DNA of 64,000 nt, taken from assembly GCA_947499505.1 (NCBI GenBank), contig CANMOQ010000001.1, positions 726,037-790,036 on the forward strand, read 5' to 3'. Below, one piece after another: positions 10,549 to 19,406 of this stretch. Numbering within the stretch: position 1 is the first letter of the stretch; every line of letters starts with the position of its first letter. Below the pieces are notes generated by a model. That model was given only the letters and a program-made list of their open reading frames with translations. It was not told the DNA's origin and did no database searches. Both the position numbers and the translations under genes were made by a program. The stretch is from an uncultured Erythrobacter sp. (GTDB lineage Bacteria; Pseudomonadota; Alphaproteobacteria; Sphingomonadales; Sphingomonadaceae).

Positions 10549-11837
10549 TCCGCCGCCTCCGCGAATTGTGCGTTGTGCTCGTGGATGCGCTTCTCCAGCT
10601 CTGGGCGGAAGTGACGGATCAGGCCTTGGATCGGCCAAGCCGCTGCGTCGCCGAGTGCGCAGATTGTGTGGCCTTCCACCTGCTTGGTAACCTCTTGCAA
10701 CATATCGATTTCTTCAATCGCAGCATCGCCGGTGCGCAGGCGCTCCATCATGCGCCACATCCAGCCTGTGCCTTCGCGGCACGGCGTGCATTGGCCGCAG
10801 GATTCGTGCTTATAGAAATAGCTGAGACGCGAGATCGCGCGGACAATGTCAGTGCTCTTGTCCATCACGATAACTGCCGCCGTTCCCAGGCCAGAGCCCA
10901 GCTCTTTCAGCCCGTCAAAGTCCATCGGCGCACTGCGAATTTGCTCCGCTGGCACCAAAGGAACGGACGAACCGCCCGGTATCACCGCGAGCAGATTGTC
11001 CCAACCGCCTGTGATGCCGCCGCAATGCTTCTCGATCAGCTCCTCAAACGGGATGCTCATCTCTTCTTCGACGACGCACGGGCGCTCCACATGGCCGCTG
11101 ATCTGGAACAGCTTCGTGCCGTGATTGTTCTCACGCCCGAAGGAGTTGAACCACGATGCCCCGCGCCGCAGGATCGTCGGCACAACCGCGATACTCTCAA
11201 CATTGTTGACCGTGGTGGGGCAGCCATAAAGGCCCGCGCCTGCCGGGAAAGGAGGCTTCAGACGAGGCTGCCCCTTCTTGCCCTCGAGGCTCTCAATCAT
11301 CGCGGTCTCTTCGCCGCAGATATATGCGCCCGCGCCGCGGTGCATGAACACGTCAAAGTCATAGCCTGAACCGCTGGCGTTCTTACCGATCAGTCCGGCG
11401 TCATAAGCCTCGTCGATCGCCTTTTGCAGCGTTTCGGCCTCGCGGATGTACTCCCCGCGAATGTAAATATAGGCCGCGCGGGCCCGCATGGCGAAACCGG
11501 CGACCAATGCGCCTTCGATCAGCTTGTGCGGATCGTGGCGGATAATCTCGCGGTCTTTGCAGCTGCCCGGCTCAGATTCGTCGGCGTTGATGACGAGGAA
11601 GCTTGGACGGCCGTCTTTGCTTTCCTTCGGCATGAACGACCATTTGAGCCCGGTTGGGAAGCCCGCCCCGCCCCGTCCGCGCAGGCCCGATTCCTTCATC
11701 TCGTCGATGATCGCATCATTGCCGCGCTGGATCAGCGCCTTGGTGTTGTCCCAATCGCCGCGCTTTTGCGCCGCCTTCAAGCTCCAATCCTGGAAGCCAT
11801 AGACATTGGTGAAGATGCGATCCTTATCGGCCAGCAT
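10545..11837 (-). CDS. nuoF: NADH-quinone oxidoreductase subunit F
   Basis: Catalytic flavoprotein subunit of complex I, 430 residues, which oxidises NADH and carries FMN and the N3 [4Fe-4S] cluster. The glycine-rich nucleotide site [13 protein letters not shown] lies near residue 55. The cluster ligands are in [15 protein letters not shown] and the distant [14 protein letters not shown]. It overlaps the small membrane gene upstream by 14 nt and the secreted-protein gene downstream by four. Assignment is secure. Confidence 0.97.
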   Translation of the reverse strand: MLADKDRIFTNVYGFQDWSLKAAQKRGDWDNTKALIQRGNDAIIDEMKESGLRGRGGAGFPTGLKWSFMPKESKDGRPSFLVINADESEPGSCKDREIIRHDPHKLIEGALVAGFAMRARAAYIYIRGEYIREAETLQKAIDEAYDAGLIGKNASGSGYDFDVFMHRGAGAYICGEETAMIESLEGKKGQPRLKPPFPAGAGLYGCPTTVNNVESIAVVPTILRRGASWFNSFGRENNHGTKLFQISGHVERPCVVEEEMSIPFEELIEKHCGGITGGWDNLLAVIPGGSSVPLVPAEQIRSAPMDFDGLKELGSGLGTAAVIVMDKSTDIVRAISRLSYFYKHESCGQCTPCREGTGWMWRMMERLRTGDAAIEEIDMLQEVTKQVEGHTICALGDAAAWPIQGLIRHFRPELEKRIHEHNAQFAEAAE

Positions 11838-12012
11838 CGGTCAAATCCTTCTTTTTCGCCACCTTTAGCTGCCGCAAAGCCAGCATTTGAAATGCAAGGC
11901 CGGCGGCCATCAATATGATACCAATCGTCCGCTCGCCGGTCGCAGACAAATATGCGCCCGCACCAAAGCCGCCGAGGCCGGCAATCGTGTATACGAGCGT
12001 CGCGCCGTTCAC
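11824..12012 (-). CDS. Small two-helix membrane protein between nuoE and nuoF
   Basis: A 62-residue hydrophobic protein with two likely helices (residues 5-22 and 28-46) joined by the polar turn SATGER, and a basic C-terminal tail. It starts with GTG at 12012, overlapping the stop of the preceding small gene by four bases (GTGA), and its 3' end overlaps nuoF by 14 nt. No known family was recognised. It forms a pair with the 59-residue gene just upstream; both lie between nuoE and nuoF. Confidence 0.65.
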   Translation of the reverse strand: MNGATLVYTIAGLGGFGAGAYLSATGERTIGIILMAAGLAFQMLALRQLKVAKKKDLTDAGR

Positions 12013-12188
12013 TGTTCGGTTTCCTTAGCCTTCGCCATGAAAATCAGTCCGAGAGCGACGAACGAGATGCCGAGCGGTGCAAATGCCCAGCCAAGCGTAA
12101 CGCCGAATGTGACGCCCAGGCTCATGCCCAGGACCATGAAACTGATGCCAAGGGCTTTTTTGCCGTTCTGTTCTTCTTGTTCGCTCAC
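12009..12188 (-). CDS. Small two-helix membrane protein after nuoE
   Basis: A 59-residue protein with a polar N terminus (SEQEEQNGKKA) followed by two hydrophobic segments containing many glycines (FMVLGMSLGVTFGVTLGWAF and ISFVALGLIFMA). The start is taken as GTG at 12188 because it gives the GTGA overlap with the nuoE stop that typifies this operon; an adjacent GTG at 12191 is the alternative. The glycine spacing could favour helix packing. Function unknown. Confidence 0.62.
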   Translation of the reverse strand: MSEQEEQNGKKALGISFMVLGMSLGVTFGVTLGWAFAPLGISFVALGLIFMAKAKETEQ

Positions 12189-12853
12189 CACTCACCTCGG
12201 TAATCGTGGTTGGCATCGACCATATCGGTGAGGTTGCTCAGCGCATTTGCTGGCTCAGACGTATGGCGCCCCGGCTCCTGAGTGCCCGTCTTGGGTTGCT
12301 CACCCTTGGCCAGCGCATCGAGCACCGTGTCGAGGCGTTCTGGCGTCAGATCCTCGTAATTATCGTCGTTGATCTGGACCATTGGTGCGGTGGCGCAATT
12401 GCCCATGCATTCGACCTCAGTCAGGGTCCAAAGGCCATCCTCGGAGACCTTGCCGAACTCCATACCGCGCTTCTTGCAGGCGGAGATGATGTCGTCCGAC
12501 CCGCGCAACATGCACGGCGTCGTGCCGCAAACCTGCACGTGATATTTCCCGACCGGCTTCATGTTGTACATGAAATAGAATGTCGCGACCTCGAGCACGC
12601 GGATCACCGGGACGTCGATATATTTTGCGACATATTCGATGACGGGCAGCGGCAGCCAGCCCTGTGTCTCGGTCTCTTCGCCAACCTGACGCTGAGCCAG
12701 ATCGAGCAGCGGCATCACCGCCGATTTCTGCCGTCCATCAGGGTATTTGGCGATGTGGTAATCCGCCTTTTTGCGGTTCTCTTTCGTCCATTCGAAAGAG
12801 CCCCAGCGAGCGCGAAGTTCCGGCGTATCAGGTGCGGGTGTACGATCAGCCAT
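12185..12853 (-). CDS. nuoE: NADH-quinone oxidoreductase subunit E
   Basis: Thioredoxin-like [2Fe-2S] subunit of complex I (cluster N1a), 222 residues. The four ligands are in QVCGTTPCMLRG and VECMGNCATAPMVQIND. The C-terminal 50 residues are a polar extension (KGEQPKTGTQEPGRHTS), as is common in alphaproteobacteria. The start [17 protein letters not shown] is overlapped by the stop of the upstream small gene. A 65-bp copy of this gene's 5' end lies about 350 bp upstream at 13138-13202. Confidence 0.97.
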   Translation of the reverse strand: MADRTPAPDTPELRARWGSFEWTKENRKKADYHIAKYPDGRQKSAVMPLLDLAQRQVGEETETQGWLPLPVIEYVAKYIDVPVIRVLEVATFYFMYNMKPVGKYHVQVCGTTPCMLRGSDDIISACKKRGMEFGKVSEDGLWTLTEVECMGNCATAPMVQINDDNYEDLTPERLDTVLDALAKGEQPKTGTQEPGRHTSEPANALSNLTDMVDANHDYRGEW

Positions 12854-13082
12854 TGTTCGCGCGCTCCCCGCGCTCAGCCTTTGCTCTCACCAGCCCGAGA
12901 TAGCCGACGATCGGCAGGATAAGACCCCACACCAAATAATCATTGCTAACCCAGCCGCCGCCTAGAAAATCGACCAGAGAATCAGGTGATGAAACACCCC
13001 ACAACCCGATGACTATGTAGGCCGCACCGATAGCGATCGCGATGCCACTCAAAAATGAAACGAACATGTTAAGAAATTTCAA
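12846..13082 (-). CDS. Small membrane protein between nuoD and nuoE (second insert)
   Basis: A 78-residue protein with two to three hydrophobic segments (SFLSGIAIAIGAAYIVIGLW, YLVWGLILPIVGYLGLV) and a charged C terminus. The apparent start is TTG at 13082, overlapping the stop of the nuoD-like fossil exactly as the ATG of the other insert overlaps the true nuoD stop. An ATG at 13067 is the alternative. Its last codons (NNG, stop) overlap the nuoE start. No homologous family was recognised, and it does not obviously resemble the 79-residue gene upstream. Confidence 0.65.
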   Translation of the reverse strand: MKFLNMFVSFLSGIAIAIGAAYIVIGLWGVSSPDSLVDFLGGGWVSNDYLVWGLILPIVGYLGLVRAKAERGERANNG

Positions 13083-13201
13083 CGGTCATACTCCCCAAAA
13101 TATGACGTCGACCGCGACGAGCGGTGCTCCGCTCGCGCATTCGAAAGAGCCCAGCGAGCTCGGAGTTCCGGCGCATCAGGTGCGGGTGTACGATCAGCCA
13201 T
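13079..13201 (-). pseudogene. Fossil of a nuoE 5' end joined to a nuoD 3' end
   Basis: Read on the minus strand, 13201 down to 13138 copies the first 21 codons of nuoE (12789-12853). Three substitutions and one deleted base in 66 columns give about 94 percent identity, and the peptide [17 protein letters not shown] is still readable. After a short junction, 13121-13079 resembles the last 13 codons of nuoD: LVAVDVIF then, after a one-base shift, GEYDR and a stop, against [13 protein letters not shown] in NuoD. So the order is nuoE start followed by nuoD end, the reverse of the functional genes. This is what remains when two copies of a nuoD-insert-nuoE junction are joined in tandem. Confidence 0.8.
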
Positions 13202-13433
13202 TCAAATCTCGTTTAGTCAGCCGCCAAAGACCTCTCGCAACAGCAAAAGTTAGCACGCAGATGGCGATTGCGGCGGCATAGGGAAGAAAGCTTTGGGCCC
13301 ACAAAGGAAGTGCTGAAGTGCCAAGAAAGATCAGAAGCACCAGCGGGACTGAGACCACAAAAACCACAGCTTGCAACGAGAATTCGCGCAGTATCTTTAG
13401 GGGTATAGCAAAAACTTGCGTTGCCTTAGTCAT
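13194..13433 (-). CDS. Small membrane protein between nuoD and nuoE (first insert)
   Basis: A 79-residue protein with two strongly hydrophobic segments ([17 protein letters not shown] and [18 protein letters not shown]) and basic flanks ([17 protein letters not shown]). The start is ATG at 13433, a four-base ATGA overlap with the nuoD stop; a GTG nine bases upstream is possible. Its stop lies inside the fossil nuoE copy, so it ends in NG-stop just as the other insert does at the real nuoE. Function unknown; co-expression with complex I is implied by the overlap. Confidence 0.65.
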   Translation of the reverse strand: MTKATQVFAIPLKILREFSLQAVVFVVSVPLVLLIFLGTSALPLWAQSFLPYAAAIAICVLTFAVARGLWRLTKRDLNG

Positions 13434-14647
13434 CGGTCGCACTCCCCGAACACCACGTCGATAGCGCCCAGAATAGCGGTCGCGTCGGGCAGCATGTGGC
13501 CTTTGCTCATCATATCCATCGCTTGCAGGTGGCTGAACGCGGTTGGGCGGATCTTGCAGCGGTATGGCTTATTGCTGCCATCGCTGACGAGATAGACACC
13601 GAACTCGCCCTTGGGGCTTTCGGTCGCGACGTAAACCTCGCCCTCCGGCACGTGAAAGCCCTCTGTATAGAGCTTAAAGTGGTGGATCAGGCTTTCCATC
13701 GACTGCTTCATCTCGCCGCGTTTTGGCGGGGAAACCTTGCCGTCTTGGCTAGCAATTGGCCCCTCTGGGATTTCCGCGAGGCATTGCTTGATGATCTTGG
13801 CGCTTTCGTAAACTTCCTTCACGCGCACCATGAACCGGTCATAGCAATCGGAATTGGTGCCGACAGGAATGTCAAACTCCATCCGGTCATAGACATCGTA
13901 AGGCTGCGATTTGCGCAGGTCCCATGGGATGCCAGCGGCGCGGATCATCGGGCCGGAAAAGCCCCATGCAATCGCGTCATCGCGGCTGACCACGGCGATA
14001 TCGACATTGCGCTGTTTGAAGATGCGGTTGTCGATCACCAGGCTCATCGCGTCGCCGAACAATTCTGGCAGGCGGTTGTCGATCCAATTGCCCATATCGA
14101 CGAGCAATTTCTCTGGCACATCCTGGTGCACGCCGCCGGGACGGAACCAGGCGGAGTGCATGCGCGCGCCCGATGCGCGTTCGAAGAAGTTGAGGCAATC
14201 CTCGCGCAGCTCAAACACCCATAGGTTCGGCGTCATCGCGCCAACATCCATTACGTGCGCGCCAATATTGAGCATGTGGTTGCAGATGCGCGTCAGCTCC
14301 GCAAACATCACCCGCAGATATTGCGCGCGCTCTGGCACCTCGATGTTGAGCAGCTTCTCGATCGCCAGCACGTAAGAATGCTCTTGGCAAAGCGGAGAGC
14401 AATAATCCAAGCGGTCGAAATACGGCAGCGCTTGCAGGTACGTCTTATGCTCGATCAGTTTTTCGGTGCCGCGGTGGAGCAGGCCCACATGCGGGTCGAC
14501 CCGCTCGATCACTTCGCCATCCAGCTCCATAATCATGCGCAGCACGCCGTGCGCCGCAGGGTGCTGAGGCCCGAAATTGATCGTGTAATTGGTGATGACA
14601 TCGCCGTCAGTGGTCGGCGATTCTTCGATTTGTATGCCGTGGCTCAT
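13430..14647 (-). CDS. nuoD: NADH-quinone oxidoreductase subunit D
   Basis: The 49-kDa subunit that, with NuoB, forms the quinone-reduction site of complex I; 405 residues. Signatures include [15 protein letters not shown] near the N terminus, [14 protein letters not shown], and a C terminus [11 protein letters not shown] matching other NuoD proteins. ATG 14647 (MSHGIQIEE) is preferred over an upstream TTG at 14662. nuoC and nuoD are separate genes here. The 127-bp gap upstream of this start contains a REP-like pair. Confidence 0.97.
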   Translation of the reverse strand: MSHGIQIEESPTTDGDVITNYTINFGPQHPAAHGVLRMIMELDGEVIERVDPHVGLLHRGTEKLIEHKTYLQALPYFDRLDYCSPLCQEHSYVLAIEKLLNIEVPERAQYLRVMFAELTRICNHMLNIGAHVMDVGAMTPNLWVFELREDCLNFFERASGARMHSAWFRPGGVHQDVPEKLLVDMGNWIDNRLPELFGDAMSLVIDNRIFKQRNVDIAVVSRDDAIAWGFSGPMIRAAGIPWDLRKSQPYDVYDRMEFDIPVGTNSDCYDRFMVRVKEVYESAKIIKQCLAEIPEGPIASQDGKVSPPKRGEMKQSMESLIHHFKLYTEGFHVPEGEVYVATESPKGEFGVYLVSDGSNKPYRCKIRPTAFSHLQAMDMMSKGHMLPDATAILGAIDVVFGECDR

Positions 14648-14668
14648 GACATAGCTCTCCAAAGGAAA

Positions 14669-14760
14669 CCGTTCGGGCTGAGGTTGTCGAAGCCCTGCAC
14701 TTCACCTTTTCGTGGCTTGCGAGAAGAAAAACAGCCCTTCGACAGGCTCAGGGCGAACGG
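14669..14760. repeat. REP-like inverted pair between nuoC and nuoD
   Basis: Two 29-bp arms face each other at 14669-14697 and 14732-14760. The right arm is related to the left arm in inverted orientation at 23 of 29 positions, so transcript through the gap can fold into a long hairpin. The core CCCTTCGACAGGCTCAGGGC is the palindromic type commonly scattered through sphingomonad genomes and usually outside genes. It occupies most of the 127-bp nuoC-nuoD gap, the only large spacing in this part of the operon. Family recognition is from memory; no second copy was noticed in the window. Confidence 0.7.
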
Positions 14761-14774
14761 GTTGGGGAAGTTGC

Positions 14775-15422
14775 TCATTTGTCACCTCCCTTGCCGTTGG
14801 TTTCTTCGTCCGCCTTTTCATCACCGGGCAACACGTATTCCGCGCCTTCCCATGGTGAGAGGAAGTCGAAGGTTCGCATGTCCTGCGCCAGCTTTACCGG
14901 CTCATAGACAACGCGTTTTTCGTCCTCGGAATAACGCAGCTCTGTATAGCCGGTCATCGGGAAATCCTTGCGGAACGGATGCCCTTCAAAGCCATAGTCG
15001 GTGAGGATGCGGCGCAGGTCTGGATTGCCGGCGAACTTCACACCGTACATGTCGAAGACTTCGCGCTCCAACCAGCCAGCGTTCGGCCACAGGTCGGTGA
15101 TCGATGGGACGGCGGTCGCCTCATCGGTCGACAGCTTGACCATGATGCGGTGGTTCTTGGTCAGCGAAAGCAGCATATAGACGACTTCAAACCGCTCTGC
15201 GCGGTCAGGATAGTCGACCCCGGCGATTTCCATCATTTGCTGATAGGCATGATCATCGCGTAAGGCGCGGAGCACATCGACAATGCTGTCGCGCGCGACG
15301 GTAAGGATGATCTCGCCGTGTTTCTCTTCGCCAGAAATGACGGATTTGCCGAGCGCTTTGGTTAGCGCATCCAGCACACCTTCGTTCGAGGTGATTTTCG
15401 GGGCGGAATGGAGGACTGTCAT
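14775..15422 (-). CDS. nuoC: NADH-quinone oxidoreductase subunit C
   Basis: The 30-kDa peripheral-arm subunit of complex I, 215 residues. The family signature is clear: [20 protein letters not shown] followed by [12 protein letters not shown]. The start overlaps the nuoB stop by four bases. The C-terminal tail is rich in Glu, Lys and Gly. The REP-like pair follows directly after its stop. Confidence 0.97.
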   Translation of the reverse strand: MTVLHSAPKITSNEGVLDALTKALGKSVISGEEKHGEIILTVARDSIVDVLRALRDDHAYQQMMEIAGVDYPDRAERFEVVYMLLSLTKNHRIMVKLSTDEATAVPSITDLWPNAGWLEREVFDMYGVKFAGNPDLRRILTDYGFEGHPFRKDFPMTGYTELRYSEDEKRVVYEPVKLAQDMRTFDFLSPWEGAEYVLPGDEKADEETNGKGGDK

Positions 15423-16018
15423 CGCACAATCGTGCCGGTGCGGCGGATCTTACGCTGCAGCTGCATCACGCCGTAGAGCAGAGCCTCTGCCGTCGGAGGA
15501 CAACCGGGCACGTAGATATCAACCGGAACAATCCGATCGCATCCGCGCACTACGCTGTATGAATAGTGGTAATAGCCGCCGCCATTGGCGCAGCTGCCCA
15601 TCGAAATCACATATTTCGGGTCGGACATCTGGTCATAGACCTTGCGCAGGGCCGGAGCCATCTTGTTGCACAAGGTACCAGCGACGATCATCACGTCCGA
15701 TTGGCGCGGTGAGGCGCGCGGGGCGATGCCGAACCGCTCCATATCATAGCGCGGCATGTTCACGTGGATCATCTCGACCGCGCAGCATGCGAGGCCGAAT
15801 GTCATCCACCACAGCGAGCCGGTGCGCGCCCATTGGAACAGATCTTCGGTCGAGGTGACCAGAAATCCCTTGTCGTTCACTTCTGTCTGGAGTGCGTTGA
15901 AGTAATCCGCGTCAGGCTGACGCACTTCGCCGCCTTGCGCGGTAGGCAGCCCATTCATCGGCTTGCCAGCGGCGTCCAGGATCGGGCTGCCCGGGGTGAT
16001 GTTTGCTGAAGTGCTCAT
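15419..16018 (-). CDS. nuoB: NADH-quinone oxidoreductase subunit B
   Basis: Carries cluster N2, the terminal [4Fe-4S] donor to quinone; 199 residues from ATG 16018. The ligands are visible as the paired cysteines in [12 protein letters not shown], then [15 protein letters not shown] and [14 protein letters not shown]. The start at 16018 overlaps the nuoA stop by four bases and gives the expected length; the upstream extension to 16135 would run deep into nuoA and is rejected. Confidence 0.97.
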   Translation of the reverse strand: MSTSANITPGSPILDAAGKPMNGLPTAQGGEVRQPDADYFNALQTEVNDKGFLVTSTEDLFQWARTGSLWWMTFGLACCAVEMIHVNMPRYDMERFGIAPRASPRQSDVMIVAGTLCNKMAPALRKVYDQMSDPKYVISMGSCANGGGYYHYSYSVVRGCDRIVPVDIYVPGCPPTAEALLYGVMQLQRKIRRTGTIVR

Positions 16019-16389
16019 TCCCAGTCCAGAGCCCCCTTCTTCCATTCGTAAGTGAGGCCAATCGCCAGAATGCCGAGGAACGTCATCATGCCGATCCATC
16101 CGACCCAGCCTGTCTCGCCCAGGCTGACGGCCCATGGGAACAGAAACGCGGCCTCAAGGTCAAAGATGATGAAGCTGATCGCGACGAGGTAAAAGCGCAC
16201 GTCAAACTGGCTGCGCGCGTCCTCAAACGCGGGAAAGCCGCATTCATATTCAGACAGCTTTTCAGCGTCTGGATTGTGCGCCCCGGTGAGGCGCGAGACG
16301 CCCATTGGCAGAAACACGAAAAGGCACGACAAGCCAAAGGCTATGGCGATGAAAATCAGTATCGGCAGATACTGGCTAAGGTCGACCAC
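16015..16389 (-). CDS. nuoA: NADH-quinone oxidoreductase subunit A
   Basis: First gene of the complex I operon; 124 residues with three membrane helices. The family stretch [24 protein letters not shown] carries the loop cysteine near the quinone site. GTG at 16389 ([12 protein letters not shown]) is chosen because it gives the usual NuoA start and length. A longer reading from 16452 would begin within the likely promoter. Initiation at GTG with only a weak upstream purine stretch may limit expression. Confidence 0.94.
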   Translation of the reverse strand: MVDLSQYLPILIFIAIAFGLSCLFVFLPMGVSRLTGAHNPDAEKLSEYECGFPAFEDARSQFDVRFYLVAISFIIFDLEAAFLFPWAVSLGETGWVGWIGMMTFLGILAIGLTYEWKKGALDWE

Positions 16390-16423
16390 GATAAAGTCCA
16401 GACAGTGATTAATCCCAAGGGGT

Positions 16424-16452
16424 CGCTTAGGCCTCTCGTGCACGCCGCGCAA
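16424..16452 (-). promoter_or_regulatory. Candidate nuo operon promoter
   Basis: On the minus strand a TTGCGC box (16452-16447) is followed after 17 bases by TAAGCG (16429-16424), a reasonable fit to a housekeeping promoter of a GC-rich alphaproteobacterium. Transcription would begin near 16417, leaving a leader of about 28 nt before the nuoA GTG. The match is by eye only. Confidence 0.35.
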
Positions 16453-16542
16453 GCCCGCGAATCAGGCATTTCCTGCATCATTTGATGTGACTAGGTAAAC
16501 CGCCTGATGCCGCAGCTTTGCGGGGATTGGAGTGGTTCTGGG

Positions 16543-16557
16543 TTCCGCGCCGCGGAA
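16543..16557 (-). terminator. Hairpin between aldehyde dehydrogenase gene and nuo operon
   Basis: A perfect TTCCGC/GCGGAA stem with a three-base loop lies 33 bp after the aldehyde dehydrogenase stop. There is no clear T tract after it, so it is a weak or Rho-assisted terminator candidate. Confidence 0.3.
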
Positions 16558-16589
16558 ACGTAGCGTTCAGCACCGCGCGGTTTTCCCCA

Positions 16590-18020
16590 TCACTTCATCA
16601 TACCGGCAGCCGCTTTCTGGCTGGCTTTGCCATAAGGCGGCTTGAACCCGCCCAGTTTGGCAATGTCGATCTTGGGCTGGTGATAGACCGCGCGGGCGTG
16701 GCTGAATTCCTTGAAGCCTTCGATCGCGTGATAGCTGCCCATACCCGATGGCCCGACCCCGCCGAACGGCAGGTCTTCCATTGAAACATGGAAGATCACA
16801 TCATTGGTAGTGATCCCGCCAGAGATCGTGCGGGTCAGCACGCGCTCCTGCTCTTCGGCGTCTTGGCCGAAGTAGTAAAGGCCCAGCGGACGGTCATTTT
16901 CATTCACATAATCAACGGCATCGTCGACGGTCTTGTAAGTCTTCACGGGCAGGACAGGTCCGAAAATTTCCTCCTGCATCGCCTCCATCTCATCGGTCAC
17001 ATTTTTCAGAATGGTGAGCGGCATTTTGCGCTGATTTGCGGAGCTGAAATCCTCATTGCCGGGATTGACCTCAATCACCTCTGCGCCCTTGTCGCGGGCA
17101 TCGGCCACCATGCCTTGCAGCCGTTCAAAATGTCGGTCGCTGACGATGGAGGCGTAATCGTCGTTTTCGAGCAGGGTCGGATACATATTGGCGACCCCGT
17201 CAGAGACGCCCTGGATCGCCTCATCCTGTTTGTCCTGAGGGACATACATATAGTCCGGCGCGAGGCAGATCTGGCCTGCGTTCATCATTTTGCCCAACGC
17301 AATGCGCTCACCCGCTTTGGCAAAGTCGGCGCTCTTGCCCATGATAACAGGCGATTTTCCGCCCAGCTCCAGCGTCACTGGCACCAAGTTCTTGGATGCG
17401 GCCTCCATCACGCGGCGACCAGTTGGGGTAGCGCCGGTGAAGACCAGATGATCAAACGGCAGTTCGGAGAACGCAGCCGCCACTTCCGGTCCGCCAGTAA
17501 CCACAGCCACTTCGTCGGGCGTGAAATATTCATCGACCAATTCGGCCATCAGCAGACTGGTGCGCTCGGTAAATTCGCTCGGCTTGATCATCGCTCGGTT
17601 GCCCGCTGCTAGAACCTGCATCAGCGGGGAGAACGCGAGGTTCACCGGGAAATTCCAAGGGCTGAGAATGCCGATCACGCCTTTTGGTTCATAGCGAACC
17701 TCGGCCTTCGCGCCGAGCAGACCCAAGGGGAATTGCACCGGGCGTTTTTCAGGTTTGGCCCATTTGTCCATATTCTTAAGCGCATGTTTGCCCGCGCCAA
17801 CCGTGCCCGCAATATCGGTGATCATCGATTGATCGACGGAGCGATTGCCGAAATCCGCGCTCATCGCTTTGCACAGGTTCTCGCTGTGATCCTTCAGCAG
17901 CGCCATGGCCCGCTTTACCCGGTCCTTGCGCATGTTCATGCTTTCCGGACGGGACGCGGTAAAGGCCTCACGCTGGCGCCGTAAAATGGCGTCCAAGTCT
18001 GCTTTGCGATCATCGGCCAT
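16590..18020 (-). CDS. Coniferyl-aldehyde-dehydrogenase-type NAD(P)-dependent aldehyde dehydrogenase
   Basis: Oxidises an aldehyde to the acid with NAD(P); 476 residues from ATG 18020, normal for the CALDH-like subfamily. Visible are GVIGILSPWNFPVNLAF, FTGATPTGRRVMEAA, the catalytic glutamate in VTLELGGKSPVI, and the nucleophilic cysteine in NAGQICLAPDY. The C-terminal PFGGVGPSGMGSYHAIEGF motif also fits. A longer start at 18080 is possible but lacks support. Divergent from a thiolase gene across 189 bp with a shared inverted repeat. Actual substrate could be an aromatic or aliphatic aldehyde. Confidence 0.9.
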   Translation of the reverse strand: MADDRKADLDAILRRQREAFTASRPESMNMRKDRVKRAMALLKDHSENLCKAMSADFGNRSVDQSMITDIAGTVGAGKHALKNMDKWAKPEKRPVQFPLGLLGAKAEVRYEPKGVIGILSPWNFPVNLAFSPLMQVLAAGNRAMIKPSEFTERTSLLMAELVDEYFTPDEVAVVTGGPEVAAAFSELPFDHLVFTGATPTGRRVMEAASKNLVPVTLELGGKSPVIMGKSADFAKAGERIALGKMMNAGQICLAPDYMYVPQDKQDEAIQGVSDGVANMYPTLLENDDYASIVSDRHFERLQGMVADARDKGAEVIEVNPGNEDFSSANQRKMPLTILKNVTDEMEAMQEEIFGPVLPVKTYKTVDDAVDYVNENDRPLGLYYFGQDAEEQERVLTRTISGGITTNDVIFHVSMEDLPFGGVGPSGMGSYHAIEGFKEFSHARAVYHQPKIDIAKLGGFKPPYGKASQKAAAGMMK

Positions 18021-18056
18021 GGGGTTCTCTCCAGAGATTTGTGTTTTGATTTGCCA

Positions 18057-18090
18057 TGCTTGTCGCCAAAAAACACTCATGTGACAAGCA
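18057..18090. promoter_or_regulatory. Inverted repeat in the aldehyde dehydrogenase/thiolase divergent promoter
   Basis: TGCTTGTC (18057-18064) and GACAAGCA (18083-18090) are perfect 8-bp inverted arms separated by 18 bp. They sit in the divergent intergenic region, where a dimeric repressor could control both genes. No regulator gene is adjacent. Could be chance. Confidence 0.35.
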
Positions 18091-18209
18091 CAATGCGAGT
18101 GCGCGTCGCACCAAGAAACTGCACATTGCCAATGCCGCAGCGCAGCATTACATCGCCTGATACATCACTCTGTGAAACCAAACTCAAGATTTTAGCCAAG
18201 GAACCCCAA

Positions 18210-19406
18210 ATGGCCCAGTTTTCCGCCAATGATCCGATCGTCATTCTCTCATACGCGCGCACGCCAATGGGCGGAATGCAGGGCGCACTGGCCGATGTAT
18301 CAGCGACTGATCTTGGCGCGACGGCGGTGAAGGCTGCGGTGGAGCGTTCGGGCGTGAACGGTGAAGACTTCGATCGCGCCTACATGGGCTGCGTCCTGCC
18401 CGCGGGTTTGGGTCAGGCCCCTGCCCGCCAAGCCGCGATTAAGGCTGGCCTGCCGAAAACCGTGCAAGCGACCACGGTAAACAAGGTCTGCGGCTCTGGC
18501 ATGCAGACGGTGATTATGGGCAGCGAGGCGTTGGCATCGGGCACAATCGATATGGTCGTCGCCGGCGGCATGGAGAGCATGACCAATGCGCCATACCTGC
18601 TGAAGAAGCATCGCTCTGGCGCGCGTCTGGGCCATGACACCACTTATGATCACATGTTCCTCGACGGGCTCGAAGATGCTTACGAGGAAGGCCGCGCAAT
18701 GGGCACTTTCGCTCAGGACACGGCGAACGACTATCAAATGACGCGCGAGGAGATGGACGAATATTCCATCGAAAGCCTGCGCCGCGCCAATGCCGCGATT
18801 GAAAGCGGCGCGTTCGCCGACGAAGTCGTGCCGGTGACGTTCAAGACCCGTAAGGGCGATGTCACCGTCGACACTGACGAGGCCCCCGGCAAAGGCCGTC
18901 CGGACAAGATCCCGCAATTGCGCGCTGCTTTCGCCAAGGACGGCACGATTACGGCGGCAACCTCCAGCTCCATCTCTGATGGCGCGGCAGCGGTCGTTCT
19001 AACCCGCGAAAGTGTGGCGGCGGAAAAGGGCGCTACGCCGGTCGCAAAAATTGTCGCCATGGCGGCCCATGCGCGCGAGCCAAAGGATTTCACCATCGCG
19101 CCAATCGGGGCGATTGAAAAAGTGCTTGAGGGTGCCGGTTGGTCGGTTGACGATGTTGAGCTTTGGGAAGTGAATGAGGCGTTTGCCTGCGTGGCCATGT
19201 TCGCGATGCGCGACCTTGGCATTGATCACGCGAAGATCAATGTGAACGGCGGCGGCACAGCTTTGGGTCACCCGATCGGCGCGAGCGGCACCCGCATCAT
19301 CGTGACCCTGCTCAATGCGCTCAAACAGCAAGGCAAGACCAAGGGCGTTGCCAGCCTGTGCATCGGCGGCGGTGAAGCAACCGCGGTTGCGGTTGAGATC
19401 GTCTGA
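18210..19406 (+). CDS. Acetyl-CoA C-acetyltransferase (thiolase)
   Basis: Catalyses reversible condensation or thiolysis of acyl-CoA; 398 residues from ATG 18210, with AAGGAA upstream. The acylated cysteine is Cys94 in NKVCGSGMQ, followed by GGMESMTNAPYLL. The catalytic histidine lies in NGGGTALGHPIGASGTR and the second cysteine in SLCIGGGEATA. Sequence suits a biosynthetic or ketone-body type thiolase, so a role in acetoacetyl-CoA or PHB supply is plausible; fatty-acid degradation is the alternative. Divergent from the aldehyde dehydrogenase and overlapping the next lipoprotein gene by one base. Confidence 0.93.
   Translation: MAQFSANDPIVILSYARTPMGGMQGALADVSATDLGATAVKAAVERSGVNGEDFDRAYMGCVLPAGLGQAPARQAAIKAGLPKTVQATTVNKVCGSGMQTVIMGSEALASGTIDMVVAGGMESMTNAPYLLKKHRSGARLGHDTTYDHMFLDGLEDAYEEGRAMGTFAQDTANDYQMTREEMDEYSIESLRRANAAIESGAFADEVVPVTFKTRKGDVTVDTDEAPGKGRPDKIPQLRAAFAKDGTITAATSSSISDGAAAVVLTRESVAAEKGATPVAKIVAMAAHAREPKDFTIAPIGAIEKVLEGAGWSVDDVELWEVNEAFACVAMFAMRDLGIDHAKINVNGGGTALGHPIGASGTRIIVTLLNALKQQGKTKGVASLCIGGGEATAVAVEIV

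Noticed and set aside
14255..15004. Plus-strand open frame of 249 codons across nuoD, the gap and nuoC
   Set aside because: Antisense shadow; it includes PFDRLRANG, which is simply the REP-like palindrome translated.
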